This document shows, in pieces, positions 1-8,096 of a DNA stretch of 28,479 nt. The stretch's first letter is position 1. Each line of letters opens with the position of its first letter. Source of the stretch: CAZABP01 sp964483245 (GTDB lineage: Bacteria > Planctomycetota > UBA1135 > UBA2386); contig CAZABP010000055.1 in assembly GCA_964483245.1 (NCBI GenBank), positions 1-28,479 on the forward strand. Direction: 5' to 3'. The position numbers and the translations under genes are program-made. The notes under the pieces are model-generated. The model was not told the origin of the DNA. It saw nothing but the letters and a program-made list of their open reading frames with translations, and ran no database searches.

Positions 1-94
1 CCGCCCTCGGGTGCGGGGGCCGGCCGCAGCCGCGGAGGCTTGGTGAAACGACTTCCATGGATCGTGTCGTGATCCGTCGTCTGCCTGGCCTTGC

Positions 95-1207
95 TCATGA
101 CGCTTCGTCGTGGGTCCTGGCGGCGACGAACTGCCGCCATCTGCTGCGCGCCTGCCGCTGCAGGAAGCACTCCAGCAGCGCCGCGCGATGCTCGGCAGTG
201 TGCTCCCGCAGCACGCGCGCGCGTGCGCGTTGCGCGATCGCTGTGCGCTCGCGCTCGCTGGTGCCCTGCAGCACGGCCAGCACGTCGTCGGCCGTCGTCA
301 CGAGCAGGATCTCCCGCCCAGGCTCGAAGTAGCGCTCGATTCCGGCCCAGCGATCGGTCACCACCGGCACGCCAGATGCCGCCGCTTCGAACATCCGCAC
401 GCTCGGCGAATACCCCCAGCGGCGCATCGCGCGTCGCGTGACGTTCAGCGTGAAGCGCTGGGGGCAGTAGAACGAACCGTGTTGGTCGGGCGGGACGTGC
501 TCGCGGTAGTCGACGTTGCCGGGCCACGCCGCACGATCCGGGAAGCCAGGCCCGGCGATCTCGAACCTGCCTTCCGGCCAACGCGCAGCAGGCAGCAGCA
601 ACAGCTCGCGGATCCGAGCTTGGCGACCTTCGCTGTAGGTCCCGAGATAACCCAGATCCACGCGCGGCTTCCCCTCCTGCGGGTGGTGCGCGCCCGGATC
701 GGCGAAGCACGGAAACTCGATCGCCTGCCGCGAACCGAAGTGATCTTCGAGATAGCGCAGGATCGGTCCCCCCGTGAATGACAGGTAGACGTCGTAGCGC
801 GCGATCTGGTCCGGCTGCAGATAGCCGCAGGTCCCGCCTTCCAATCGCTGCAACGTCACCGGCGTGTCGATGTCGTAGAACGCGGACATCCCGCGCCCGA
901 GTTCGAGCACGACCTCCCCGACCGCATCTCCTTGCGGGACGTACGAGCCGACGACGACCAGATCGGCGTCGCGGATCAGCATCGAGAACCGGTCCCGCAG
1001 TTCCTCGAGCGATTCGTACAGCTCCGTCCGGCAGTACGGCGGCTCCGGCAGGTCCCGGTTGGCCGCGTACCACGGCTGGTCCCGCTCCAGGAACGTCACC
1101 TCGTGCCCGCGGCGCGCCAGTGCGCGCGCGAGCGCGCGGTAGCCGGTTGCGTGGCCATTCCCCCACGACGACGTGATCGAGAGACCCAAGAACAGTACGT
1201 GGCTCAT
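95..1207 (-). CDS. CgeB-family glycosyltransferase
   Basis: Predicted cytoplasmic GT-B glycosyltransferase of 370 residues, of the CgeB (spore maturation protein) type. The N-terminus 'HVLFLGLSITSSWGNGHATG' followed by 'LARRGHEVTFLERD' looks like the first Rossmann half. The C-terminal half carries 'YSPSVRMFEAAASGVPVVTD' then 'GREILL', the nucleotide-sugar-binding pattern of the Glyco_trans_1_2 family. Donor and acceptor cannot be read from sequence. The ATG at 1207 is supported by an AGGAA ribosome site about 8 bases upstream. It is the last visible gene of a minus-strand group with the epimerase (1635-2753) and a small ORF (1363-1638), so a role in making a surface glycan or glycosylated product is inferred. 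The last ~25 residues are basic and poorly conserved in appearance. Family call is firm; specific function unknown. Confidence 0.85.
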   Translation of the reverse strand: MSHVLFLGLSITSSWGNGHATGYRALARALARRGHEVTFLERDQPWYAANRDLPEPPYCRTELYESLEELRDRFSMLIRDADLVVVGSYVPQGDAVGEVVLELGRGMSAFYDIDTPVTLQRLEGGTCGYLQPDQIARYDVYLSFTGGPILRYLEDHFGSRQAIEFPCFADPGAHHPQEGKPRVDLGYLGTYSEGRQARIRELLLLPAARWPEGRFEIAGPGFPDRAAWPGNVDYREHVPPDQHGSFYCPQRFTLNVTRRAMRRWGYSPSVRMFEAAASGVPVVTDRWAGIERYFEPGREILLVTTADDVLAVLQGTSERERTAIAQRARARVLREHTAEHRAALLECFLQRQARSRWRQFVAARTHDEAS

Positions 1208-1362
1208 CTGCGGTTCCTGGTCAGGACTTCGTCGACGCGCGTCGCGCGCTCAGCATGGGTGTGCTGCGCCAGCACCCGTCGCGGCGAGCCGGTTCCGACC
1301 GATCCAGCCGGGTGCAGAAAAACCGATGCGCGCGCCCTTGCTGCGGGACTGACCGACCGCGG

Positions 1363-1638
1363 TCACGCCCATACCTCCACGAGCGCCTTGAAGAAGCCGT
1401 CCGGCCTCTCGGCAGCCGTTGCGATCGCAGTGGACAGCCCGAGCAGGGGCACGCGCATCGAGTACAGCGGAGGGGTGTCGACGCGACCGGCAGCGCGCGC
1501 AGCGAGCGCGTATCGCATACCGGTCATGCACACGGGGTTTCTCCGCTCGTGCGCATGGATGACGTCGATCCCCTTCCAATTCCATGGTTGCAGGTCGACC
1601 TCGCGACCTTCGTCCCGGTGATGGCGCCGTCGCGTCAT
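1363..1638 (-). CDS. Small ORF coupled to the epimerase; hypothetical, possibly a glycosyltransferase remnant
   Basis: 91-residue ORF whose ATG overlaps the epimerase stop codon (ATGA, 1635-1638), the usual sign of translational coupling. I do not recognise the family. 'WNWKGIDVIHAHE' near residues 18-30 resembles the 'DVIHAH' stretch found in the N-terminal domain of GT-B glycosyltransferases, but the ORF stops far short of a complete enzyme and has no acceptor or donor domain. The C-terminal stretch 'AERPDGFFKALVEVWA' looks protein-like rather than random. A further 155 bases without a clear gene separate it from the glycosyltransferase at 95-1207. It may be a genuine small protein or the start of a decayed glycosyltransferase. 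Confidence 0.4.
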   Translation of the reverse strand: MTRRRHHRDEGREVDLQPWNWKGIDVIHAHERRNPVCMTGMRYALAARAAGRVDTPPLYSMRVPLLGLSTAIATAAERPDGFFKALVEVWA

Positions 1639-2753
1639 ATCGCGAGCCCTCGACGCTCCAGCTCCGCACTCGCGAGGTCCGTGTGGTCGCCGGCCAATTG
1701 GCCTTCGAGCCAGCCCGCGAGCTCGGCGAGGCCGGCCTCGAAGCCGACGCGCGGCTCCCAGCCGAGCAGGTCGCGCGCCTTGGAGATGTCGGCGTAGCAG
1801 TGCCTGACGTCACCGGTGCGGCACTTGCCGAGGATCGTCGGCTGCAGGCGCTGCAGACCGAGCACGCGGGCCATGCTCTCGGCGGCCTCCAACACCGTAC
1901 GCGGCTCGCCGCTCCCGATGTTGAGGACCTCGCCGTCGGCACCGTCGTCGGTCAACGCCATCCGGCAGGCGCGTGCCATGTCGCGCACGTGCACGAAGTC
2001 GCGCCGCTGCCGGCCGTCTTCGTAGAGGACCGGCGGACGTCCGTTGAGGTACCGCGACGCGAAGATCGCGAGCACGCCGGTGTATGGGTTCGACAGCGAC
2101 TGGCGCGGGCCATACGCGTTGAAGAACCGCAGCGCCACGGTCGGGATCCCGTACGCGCCGCCGAGCATCAGGCAGAACCGCTCCTGGTAGTACTTCGTCA
2201 GCGCGTACACCGAGGCCGGCTCCGGGTACTTCGTCTCCGGCGTCGGCGCGGGCGCCAACACAGTCCCATCGTCGGTCGAGGGCTCGAACCGACCGCGCGC
2301 CAGCGCGAGCGGGGAGCGGCTGACGCGGTGATACGGCAGCCCGTCTTCGTCGGTGTAGAGCCCTTCGCCGTAGACGCTCATGCTGGAGGCGACCAGCAGC
2401 TTGTCGAGCCCGCGGCGCATCGCGGCTTCGAGCAACACGGCGGTGCCCCGGCAGTTGACGTCGGTGTAGGCCGCGCACTCGTACATGCTCTGACCGACGC
2501 CGACCGAAGAGGCGAAGTGCACGATCGCATCGATCCCGTCGAGCGCGCGCTGTACGGCGCGAGGATCACGAACGTCGCCGACCTGCAACTCCACTTCCGG
2601 GTCGAGATCGACCGGCCGTGCGGTGTCTTCGCCGTGCACCTGCGCCGTCAGCGCATCGAGCACGCGCACGCCGTGCCCGTGTTGCAGCAGCTCTTCCGCC
2701 AGATGCGAGCCGAGGAAACCGGCTCCGCCCGTGATCAGGACATTCCTTGGCAT
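1635..2753 (-). CDS. NAD-dependent epimerase/dehydratase (extended SDR, UDP-glucose 4-epimerase-like)
   Basis: 372-residue extended SDR acting on a nucleotide sugar in the cytoplasm. The N-terminal NAD-binding motif 'TGGAGFLGS' lies at residues 8-16, 'HFASSVGVG' near 79-87, catalytic Ser in 'VASSMSVYG' (121-129), and the Tyr-x3-Lys pair is Y183/K187 ('YALTK'). 'RFFNAYGPRQ' and 'RRDFVHVRDMA' are typical of the sugar epimerase/dehydratase branch. Residues ~141-175 form an extra segment before the YxxxK helix, rich in charged residues and Pro. An upstream in-frame extension to 2948 exists but is basic and non-conserved; the ATG at 2753 has GGAG about 9 bases upstream and begins directly at the Rossmann fold. 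It probably supplies an epimerised sugar to the neighbouring CgeB-type transferase. Exact substrate is not decidable from sequence. Confidence 0.9.
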   Translation of the reverse strand: MPRNVLITGGAGFLGSHLAEELLQHGHGVRVLDALTAQVHGEDTARPVDLDPEVELQVGDVRDPRAVQRALDGIDAIVHFASSVGVGQSMYECAAYTDVNCRGTAVLLEAAMRRGLDKLLVASSMSVYGEGLYTDEDGLPYHRVSRSPLALARGRFEPSTDDGTVLAPAPTPETKYPEPASVYALTKYYQERFCLMLGGAYGIPTVALRFFNAYGPRQSLSNPYTGVLAIFASRYLNGRPPVLYEDGRQRRDFVHVRDMARACRMALTDDGADGEVLNIGSGEPRTVLEAAESMARVLGLQRLQPTILGKCRTGDVRHCYADISKARDLLGWEPRVGFEAGLAELAGWLEGQLAGDHTDLASAELERRGLAI

Positions 2754-3087
2754 GTGCGTCGACTCCGGCTCGTGCGAGGTGCGGAGTGCTGCGCCGTCAG
2801 CAATGGCCATGCCGCGAGCGCGCGCATTCGCAGACCCTTGCGCAGTCCCGATCCGGCCGCCTGGACATGCACATGCTGCACCGGCTGCTGCTCGCCGTTG
2901 CACGAGCGCGCGGGTCCTGGCCCGCGAGACGCCGGACCGCCCGGCCACTGGCGGTCGTCGACCGCATCAGTCAGGACCACACAGCTCTCTGGCGCTGACC
3001 AGCACGCTCGACCTGAGGTCTCCGAGGCACGGCGTTTGTTGCCGGTTCCGCGACGCGATTCTGAACTCCTGACCCCCTGAGGATGCC
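2754..3087. other. Divergent intergenic region (334 bp)
   Basis: Non-coding spacer between the minus-strand epimerase and the plus-strand small basic protein. It should carry the promoters of both transcription units. I see no RNA gene and no convincing sigma-70 box pair. Open frames here are short and read as antisense noise. The GAGGAT just before 3088 is the ribosome site for the downstream gene. Confidence 0.5.
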
Positions 3088-3387
3088 ATGACACCACGTG
3101 GATGGAGCAACAAGGACGAGCGCCAGTACGAACACATCAAGCGCAGCGCGCGCAGCCGCGGCAAGTCGACGCGACGCGCGAAGGAGATCGCCGCCCGCAC
3201 GGTCAACAAGTCCCGCCGCAAGCAGGGGCGCACGCCGAGCCGGCGCAGCCAGGGCACCGGGAATCCGAACAGCGGCCTCGAGGAGCGGACCAAGCAGGAG
3301 CTCTACAACATGGCCGCCGACCGTGACATCGATGGTCGCAGCAAGATGAACAAGAAGCAGCTCGTCCACGCGCTGCGGAGGGGCTGA
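3088..3387 (+). CDS. Small basic DNA-binding-like protein with C-terminal SAP/Rho-N-like module (DUF7218-like)
   Basis: 99-residue, highly basic protein. Residues 1-65 ('KDERQYEHIKRSARSRGKS', 'RRAKEIAARTVNKSRRKQG', 'GTGNPNSGLEERTK') match a small family often labelled plasmid-stabilisation or DUF7218 protein; those labels carry no demonstrated function. Residues ~66-99 ('KQELYNMAADRDIDGRSKM' then 'KKQLVHALR') form a helix-extended-helix module like SAP or Rho N-terminal domains, which bind nucleic acid. The same module closes the longer Ku protein encoded at 6295-7314 (about 16 identities over 31 positions by eye). Ribosome site GAGGAT lies ~5 bases before the ATG. The dodecin-like gene follows after 5 bases and ligD about 320 bases later, so a link to DNA end repair or stress survival is inferred. 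Confidence 0.85.
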   Translation: MTPRGWSNKDERQYEHIKRSARSRGKSTRRAKEIAARTVNKSRRKQGRTPSRRSQGTGNPNSGLEERTKQELYNMAADRDIDGRSKMNKKQLVHALRRG

Positions 3388-3392
3388 GCAGC

Positions 3393-3611
3393 ATGGCGGC
3401 CACGATCAAAGTCATCGAGCTGATCGGCGTCTCCGCGCAGAGCTGGGACGAGGCCGTCCGCGCCGCAGTCACCGAGGCCTGCCGGACGATCCGCAACGTG
3501 CACGGCATCGACGTCCTGAACCAGACCGCGAAGGTGCGCGACGGCCGGATCTACGAGTACCACGCCAACGTCAAGATCGCGTTCGTCGTCGAGGACATGT
3601 CGGCGAAGTGA
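3393..3611 (+). CDS. Dodecin-like protein lacking the flavin-stacking Trp
   Basis: 72-residue member of the dodecin family, small proteins that assemble as dodecamers and store or buffer flavins. The fold signature is present: 'KVIELIGVSAQSWDEAV', 'ACRTIRNVHGIDVLNQTAKV', 'YEYHANVKIAFVVED'. In characterised bacterial dodecins the Trp that stacks on the isoalloxazine ring sits in a 'LDWFEV'-type segment; the aligned segment here is 'VHGIDV', so the Trp position is Gly38. The Trp at residue 18 is in the first helix and is not that residue. Flavin binding is therefore uncertain, as for other Trp-less dodecin homologues. It begins 5 bases after the stop of the 99-residue basic protein, with GAGGGG upstream, and is probably co-transcribed with it. 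Confidence 0.85.
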   Translation: MAATIKVIELIGVSAQSWDEAVRAAVTEACRTIRNVHGIDVLNQTAKVRDGRIYEYHANVKIAFVVEDMSAK

Positions 3612-3615
3612 TCCG

Positions 3616-3648
3616 AGGCGCCAGCCGCGCCGCCGATGACTGGCGCCT
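3616..3648 (+). terminator. Hairpin after dodecin-like gene
   Basis: Perfect 9-bp inverted repeat AGGCGCCAG / CTGGCGCCT separated by 15 bases, starting 5 bases after the dodecin-like stop codon. There is no T tract after it, so if it terminates transcription it is not a classical intrinsic terminator. It separates the small-gene pair from ligD. Confidence 0.45.
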
Positions 3649-3711
3649 GCACGCCCGCCAGGCAAGGCCTGCGCGCTGGAGCGCGGGCCCCGTTCTTGCT
3701 TTGCTGGCGCC

Positions 3712-6288
3712 GTGGGCTTGCGGACGTATCAGGCCAAGCGCGACTTCGACAAGACGCCGGAACCTCGCGGTCGCGCCAAGCGGCGGCGCGGCGACCACCT
3801 GACCTTCGTGATCCAGAAGCACGCGGCCCGGCGGCTGCACCACGACTTCCGACTCGAGTTGGACGGCGTGTTGCTCAGCTGGGCGGTGCCCAAGGGGCCG
3901 CCGACCGAGCCGGGGGCCAAGGTGCTCGCGGTGCGGACCGAAGATCATCCGCTCGAGTACGGCTCCTTCGAGGGCGTGATTCCGTCCGGCGAGTATGGCG
4001 GTGGCACCGTGATGCTGTGGGACCACGGCCGCTGGACGCCGGATGGCGAAGCGCACGCCGCGCTCGCTCGCGGCAAGCTGGACTTCCGGCTGGATGGCGA
4101 ACGTCTGCGCGGGCGCTGGACGCTGACGCGCATGCGCGGCGGGCGGGATGCCGCCAAAGAGAACTGGCTCCTGATCAAGCGCCATGACCGCGAACCGGGC
4201 GGGCAGACTGCCGATCCGGGCCTCGACGAGAGCGTGACGACCGGTCGCTCGATGCAGCAGATCGCCGCTGGCAAAGGGAGCACGAAACCGCGCCGCAAGC
4301 GCGCGCCTCAGGATGCGCCCGCCAATTCGTGCAGCCGGCGCAAGGCGCGCTCGCAGTTCGACCCGTCCGTCGCGACCGGTGCCCGCAAGGCCCGCCAACC
4401 TCGTGCGCTGCAGCCTCAGCTCGCCACACTCGCGCAGCATGCGCCGAGCGGCGATGGCTGGTTGCACGAGCTGAAGTTCGACGGCTACCGGATGTTGGCT
4501 CACGTCACGCAACACCGCGCGCGGCTGATCACGCGCGGCGGAAAGGACTGGACCGACCGGTTCCCGGCCATCGCGGCCGCGATCGAAACGCTGCCGCTCG
4601 AGCGGGGGATCCTCGACGGCGAGATCGTCGTGTTCGGCGCCGGTGGGATCTCCGACTTCCAGGCGTTGCAGAACTCGCTGCGCGGGGGTCGGGGCAAGCA
4701 GGTCTACTGCCTGTTCGACCTGCCGCACTGCGGTGGCTACGACCTGACCGGCACGCCGCTGGCGGAGCGGAAGGAGTTGCTCGCCCACCTGCTCGCAGCG
4801 GCGCCGAGTGATCGGCTGCGCTTCAGTGAGCACGTCGCCGGCGACGGCGCCGGATTCCTGCGCCATGCCTGCGAGCTCGGACTCGAGGGTGCCGTGTCCA
4901 AGCGCGCGGACGCGGGCTACCAGCAGGCGCGCTCCAAGCAGTGGATCAAAACCAAGTGCCTGGCGCGGCAGGAGTTCGTCGTCGGCGGCATGACGGCGCC
5001 GGAAGGAGCGCGCAGCGGATTCGGCGCGTTGCTGCTCGGGACCTATGACGAGCGCGGCGAGCTGCGGTTCGCCGGGCGGGTCGGCACGGGATTCACGCGC
5101 CGCTCACTCGCCGAGCTGAGCACGAAACTCGGCAAGCTCGAACGCAACCGCCCGCCGTTCGCCGATCCACCGACCGGCGCCGACGCGCGCGGCGTGCGCT
5201 GGTTGAAACCGGAGTGCGTCGTCGAAGTCGCGTTCACCGAATGGACCGACGATGGTGTCCTGCGTCATCCCGCGTTCCTGGGCGTGCGGGAGGACAAGGA
5301 CCCCCGCGAGGTGCACCGCGAGCAGCCGGCGCGTGCGGCCGCCTACCGCGCTGCCACGCCCCGCACCGCGGCGGCGCAACGGCCACCGCCCCGCGAGCGC
5401 AACACCGCGCCTGCGGACGTGCGCCTGACGCATCCCGACCGCGTGCTGTATCCCGACCTCGGCATCACGAAAGCGGAGCTCGCCGAGTACTACGTCGCCG
5501 TGGCCGACCGGCTGCTCCCGCATGTCGTCGACCGTCCGCTGACCGTCGTGCGCTGTCCGCGTGGACAGGGTGAGAAGTGCTTCTATCAGAAGCACGCGAC
5601 CCAAGGCCTGCCGGACGAGATCCGTGCGGTCACCGTGCGCGAACGGGACGGCACGGCCGAGTATCTCGCGATCGACGATCTGCCGGGACTGATCGCGCTC
5701 GTCCAACTCGGCGTGTTGGAGCTGCATCCATGGGGCAGCCGCGCAGATCGCCTCGACCGGCCCGATCGCATCGTCGTCGATCTGGATCCGGGTCCCGGCG
5801 TCGCCTGGGCTCGCGTCGTGGCAGCGGCCAACAGGATGCGCGAGTTGCTCGCTGAGCTCGGCCTGCAGAGCTGGGCCCGCACGACCGGAGGCAAGGGACT
5901 GCATGTCGTGATCCCGATCGAACGGCGCAGCGATTGGTCCGACGTGAAGCAGTTCAGCAAGGACCTCGTCGCGCTGCTCGCGCGCAGCGAGCCGCGTGGA
6001 TTCGTGTTGACCGCCAGCAAAGCGGCCCGGCGCGGGAAGATCTTCCTCGACTATCTGCGCAACGACCGCGGCGCCACCGCGGTGGCGAGCTACTCCACGC
6101 GCGCGAGGCCCGGGGCACCGGTCGCGACACCGCTGGCGTGGAGTGAAGTGCGGCCGGAGCTGGATCCCGCCGCATTCACGATCCGGACCGTGCCGGATCG
6201 TGTCGCACACGCGAAAGATCCTTGGGCCGGGTTCGACGACGTGAAGCAGTCGCTGACCAGGTCGGTCCGCGCCGCCGTGCGTCGATAA
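3712..6288 (+). CDS. ligD: Multifunctional DNA ligase LigD (phosphoesterase-ligase-polymerase)
   Basis: 858-residue NHEJ repair enzyme that processes and seals double-strand breaks recruited by Ku. Order is 3'-phosphoesterase (~1-155), basic linker (~156-225), ATP-dependent ligase (~226-520), then the AEP-type polymerase (~570-845). Phosphoesterase residues are visible: H37, H43 and D45 in 'HAARRLHHDFRLE' and H79 in 'EDHPLEY', followed by 'FEGVIPSGEYGGG'. The ligase nucleotidyl-transfer motif is 'ELKFDGYR' with Lys255; 'LDGEIVVF' and 'EGAVSKR' are further ligase motifs. The polymerase metal-binding pair is D690/D692 in 'VVDLDPG'. Start is GTG at 3712 with no clear ribosome site; TTG at 3718 is an alternative, but conserved sequence begins at once ('LRTYQAKRDFDKT'). 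It is convergent with the ku operon, 6 bases apart. All three catalytic sites look intact. Confidence 0.97.
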   Translation: MGLRTYQAKRDFDKTPEPRGRAKRRRGDHLTFVIQKHAARRLHHDFRLELDGVLLSWAVPKGPPTEPGAKVLAVRTEDHPLEYGSFEGVIPSGEYGGGTVMLWDHGRWTPDGEAHAALARGKLDFRLDGERLRGRWTLTRMRGGRDAAKENWLLIKRHDREPGGQTADPGLDESVTTGRSMQQIAAGKGSTKPRRKRAPQDAPANSCSRRKARSQFDPSVATGARKARQPRALQPQLATLAQHAPSGDGWLHELKFDGYRMLAHVTQHRARLITRGGKDWTDRFPAIAAAIETLPLERGILDGEIVVFGAGGISDFQALQNSLRGGRGKQVYCLFDLPHCGGYDLTGTPLAERKELLAHLLAAAPSDRLRFSEHVAGDGAGFLRHACELGLEGAVSKRADAGYQQARSKQWIKTKCLARQEFVVGGMTAPEGARSGFGALLLGTYDERGELRFAGRVGTGFTRRSLAELSTKLGKLERNRPPFADPPTGADARGVRWLKPECVVEVAFTEWTDDGVLRHPAFLGVREDKDPREVHREQPARAAAYRAATPRTAAAQRPPPRERNTAPADVRLTHPDRVLYPDLGITKAELAEYYVAVADRLLPHVVDRPLTVVRCPRGQGEKCFYQKHATQGLPDEIRAVTVRERDGTAEYLAIDDLPGLIALVQLGVLELHPWGSRADRLDRPDRIVVDLDPGPGVAWARVVAAANRMRELLAELGLQSWARTTGGKGLHVVIPIERRSDWSDVKQFSKDLVALLARSEPRGFVLTASKAARRGKIFLDYLRNDRGATAVASYSTRARPGAPVATPLAWSEVRPELDPAAFTIRTVPDRVAHAKDPWAGFDDVKQSLTRSVRAAVRR

Positions 6289-6294
6289 CCTCTG

Positions 6295-7314
6295 CTACGC
6301 GCGAGCGCGCAGCGCGGCCACGAGCTCCTCCTTGGTCATCTGGCTGCGGCCCGGCACGTCCTGCTCCTTCGCACGCTCGTACAGCTCACTCTTGGACAGC
6401 GTCTGCAGCGCACGCGAGCGGTTCCGAGCCTCCGGAGCGCGCGCCCGCTGCACCCGTTTCCCGGCCAGCCGCAACCGGATCGTCTCGATCGGATCGGCGT
6501 GCTCCATGTCCTCCGCATCGACGTCCCCCTCGTCCGCGGCCAACAGCTCCGGCACCTCGAGGATGTCGCCCGCGCGCTGCTTCGCGCCGACGAGCTCGCG
6601 CAGACGCGCAGCGCGCGGATCGTGCAACTCGTCCTCATCGATCGCCGGCTTGCGCAGATCGCGGATCGCCCGCGCAAACTGCTCCACCGCGCTGCGCGCC
6701 GGCTTCGCTGCGTCCGGCAGGCCGACCTCTTGCGGACTGCGCAGCCCGCCCGCGAAGCGCATCGTCTCCGCCCACAAGATTCCCGCGCGCGCCAGGATCG
6801 CGACGAGGTACTCCTTGCTGCGCATGACGAACGTTGCGATGCCGGCCTTCTGCTCGCGCTCCATGACGTCGGCGAGCAGCCGGTATGCCTTCGTCGATTC
6901 GCCGCTCGGCGTCAGCACGTAGGTCCGCTCATAGCGGAACGGATCGATCTCGCTGACGGCGACGAAGCGGCGCAGGTCGATGTCCCGCGACTTGCGCGGC
7001 TCGACCGCCTCCAGCTCTTCGTCGGTGAGCGGGACCATGACGCCATCCTCGGCTTCGTAGCCGTGGACCAGCTCGTCGGACGACAGCTCCTTGCCGTCCT
7101 GCGGGCAGAAGTAGCGCCGGCGCAGCAGCACGCCGTCCTCCGTCAGCATCCGCAGCGGCACGCCGCCGGAGCGGATCGCTGAGAAGAGATCCACGGGCAC
7201 GGAGACGAGGCCGAAGCTGATCGTTCCGGACCAGATCGGGTGCAGCTCCTTGGCGGTGTCCGGCGCGCGTCGCTCGCGGCGGCTGCGTTTTCGATGCTTG
7301 GTCCGCGCTGGCAT
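6295..7314 (-). CDS. ku: Ku protein, long form with C-terminal SAP-like module
   Basis: 339-residue bacterial Ku, the DNA-end-binding protein that recruits LigD. A basic N-terminal tail (1-16) precedes the Ku core, which opens with 'HPIWSGTISFGLVSVPVDLF' and continues through 'RRRYFCPQDGKEL' and 'GIATFVMRSKEYLVAI' to about residue 265. Residues ~302-339 ('LSKSELYERAKEQDVPGRSQ' and 'KEELVAALR') form a SAP/Rho-N-like DNA-binding module, known in some actinobacterial Ku proteins. ATG at 7314 was chosen because the fold begins there; an upstream in-frame extension runs through the other ku gene and is not Ku-like. It starts 5 bases after the stop of the second ku gene, so the two should be co-translated. 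The same terminal module ends the small basic protein at 3088-3387. Confidence 0.95.
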   Translation of the reverse strand: MPARTKHRKRSRRERRAPDTAKELHPIWSGTISFGLVSVPVDLFSAIRSGGVPLRMLTEDGVLLRRRYFCPQDGKELSSDELVHGYEAEDGVMVPLTDEELEAVEPRKSRDIDLRRFVAVSEIDPFRYERTYVLTPSGESTKAYRLLADVMEREQKAGIATFVMRSKEYLVAILARAGILWAETMRFAGGLRSPQEVGLPDAAKPARSAVEQFARAIRDLRKPAIDEDELHDPRAARLRELVGAKQRAGDILEVPELLAADEGDVDAEDMEHADPIETIRLRLAGKRVQRARAPEARNRSRALQTLSKSELYERAKEQDVPGRSQMTKEELVAALRARA

Positions 7315-7319
7315 CGTGA

Positions 7320-8096
7320 TCACCCGACCGCGGCCAGGCTGCGGCGCAGGCGGCCGGCCAGTTCTGCATCCTCGGGCACCGGCTGTGGCCGGAACTGCGC
7401 GAGCCGCGGCCGCTTGCCGCGCCGTTTGGCCGCCACCAGCTCCAACACGCGGTCGCGATACTCGTCCTGGAACTGGTCCGGGTCGAACTCGGCAGTCAAT
7501 GCGTCGACGAGCTGCTTCGCCAGCTTCCGCTCCAACGCGTCGAGCGCGCGTCCCTCCGGCGCGCGCAGCCCTCCGGCCGGAATCACTTCGTCGGCGCTGC
7601 GGAGTGCCACCAGCGCGAGATGCCCCAGATGCACCCGTAGCGATCCGTGGTACTGCCGCTTGCGCATCGTCCACCGGGCGATCCCTTCCAGCCCGCTCTG
7701 CTCGAGTGCGCTGGCCAGCGCGAAGTAGCGCTCCGGATCTGCTTCATCGGGACCCAGGTAGTACGGCCGCTCGTACCAACGCGGGTCGAGTTGCGCCTGC
7801 GGCACGAAGCGCAGCAGTTCGACGGTCCGCGATTCCGGCGGCTCGAGCCGCTCCAGCTCCGTGTCATCGAGCAGCACGAAGCGCCCGCGCTCGACTTCGA
7901 CGCCGCGCCGGACCTGCTCGCTGGCGACCGGTTCACCGCTGCGCGGATCGACCATCTCCTGCTTGACCGGCACGAGATCCGCAGCGTGCAGCAGGCGGAA
8001 GTGGATCCCGCTGTCGCTGGCTGCCGCGTACAGCTTGAACGGCAAGCGCAGCCCGCCGATCGCCAGGTTGCCTTTCCACATTGCGCGCGCAGCCAT
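7320..8096 (-). CDS. ku: Ku protein, short form
   Basis: 258-residue second Ku paralogue. The core starts at 'MWKGNLAIGGLRLPFKLY' and includes 'FRLLHAADLVPVKQEMVDPR', 'RSADEVIPAGGLRAPEG' and the late-core 'FDPDQFQDEYRDRVLELVAA', all typical of Ku. It has no SAP-like tail, ending shortly after the core with a basic stretch. It is the first gene of the two-gene ku operon and is clearly diverged from its partner, so it is not a recent duplication. Start at 8096 (MAARAMWKG) is preferred over the internal ATG at 8081 because a purine-rich GACGAGAAA lies upstream; both give a full core. Two unequal Ku subunits suggest a possible heterodimer, or two homodimers with different uses. Confidence 0.93.
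   Translation of the reverse strand: MAARAMWKGNLAIGGLRLPFKLYAAASDSGIHFRLLHAADLVPVKQEMVDPRSGEPVASEQVRRGVEVERGRFVLLDDTELERLEPPESRTVELLRFVPQAQLDPRWYERPYYLGPDEADPERYFALASALEQSGLEGIARWTMRKRQYHGSLRVHLGHLALVALRSADEVIPAGGLRAPEGRALDALERKLAKQLVDALTAEFDPDQFQDEYRDRVLELVAAKRRGKRPRLAQFRPQPVPEDAELAGRLRRSLAAVG

Noticed and set aside
2747..3087. Short ORFs in the 334-bp gap upstream of the small basic protein
   Set aside because: No ribosome site, no recognisable fold, and they overlap in several frames; consistent with noise.
7315..7674. N-terminal extension of the long Ku
   Set aside because: The extension is Arg/Gly/Ala-rich, overlaps the other ku gene in a different frame and has no Ku similarity; the conserved protein starts at 7314.
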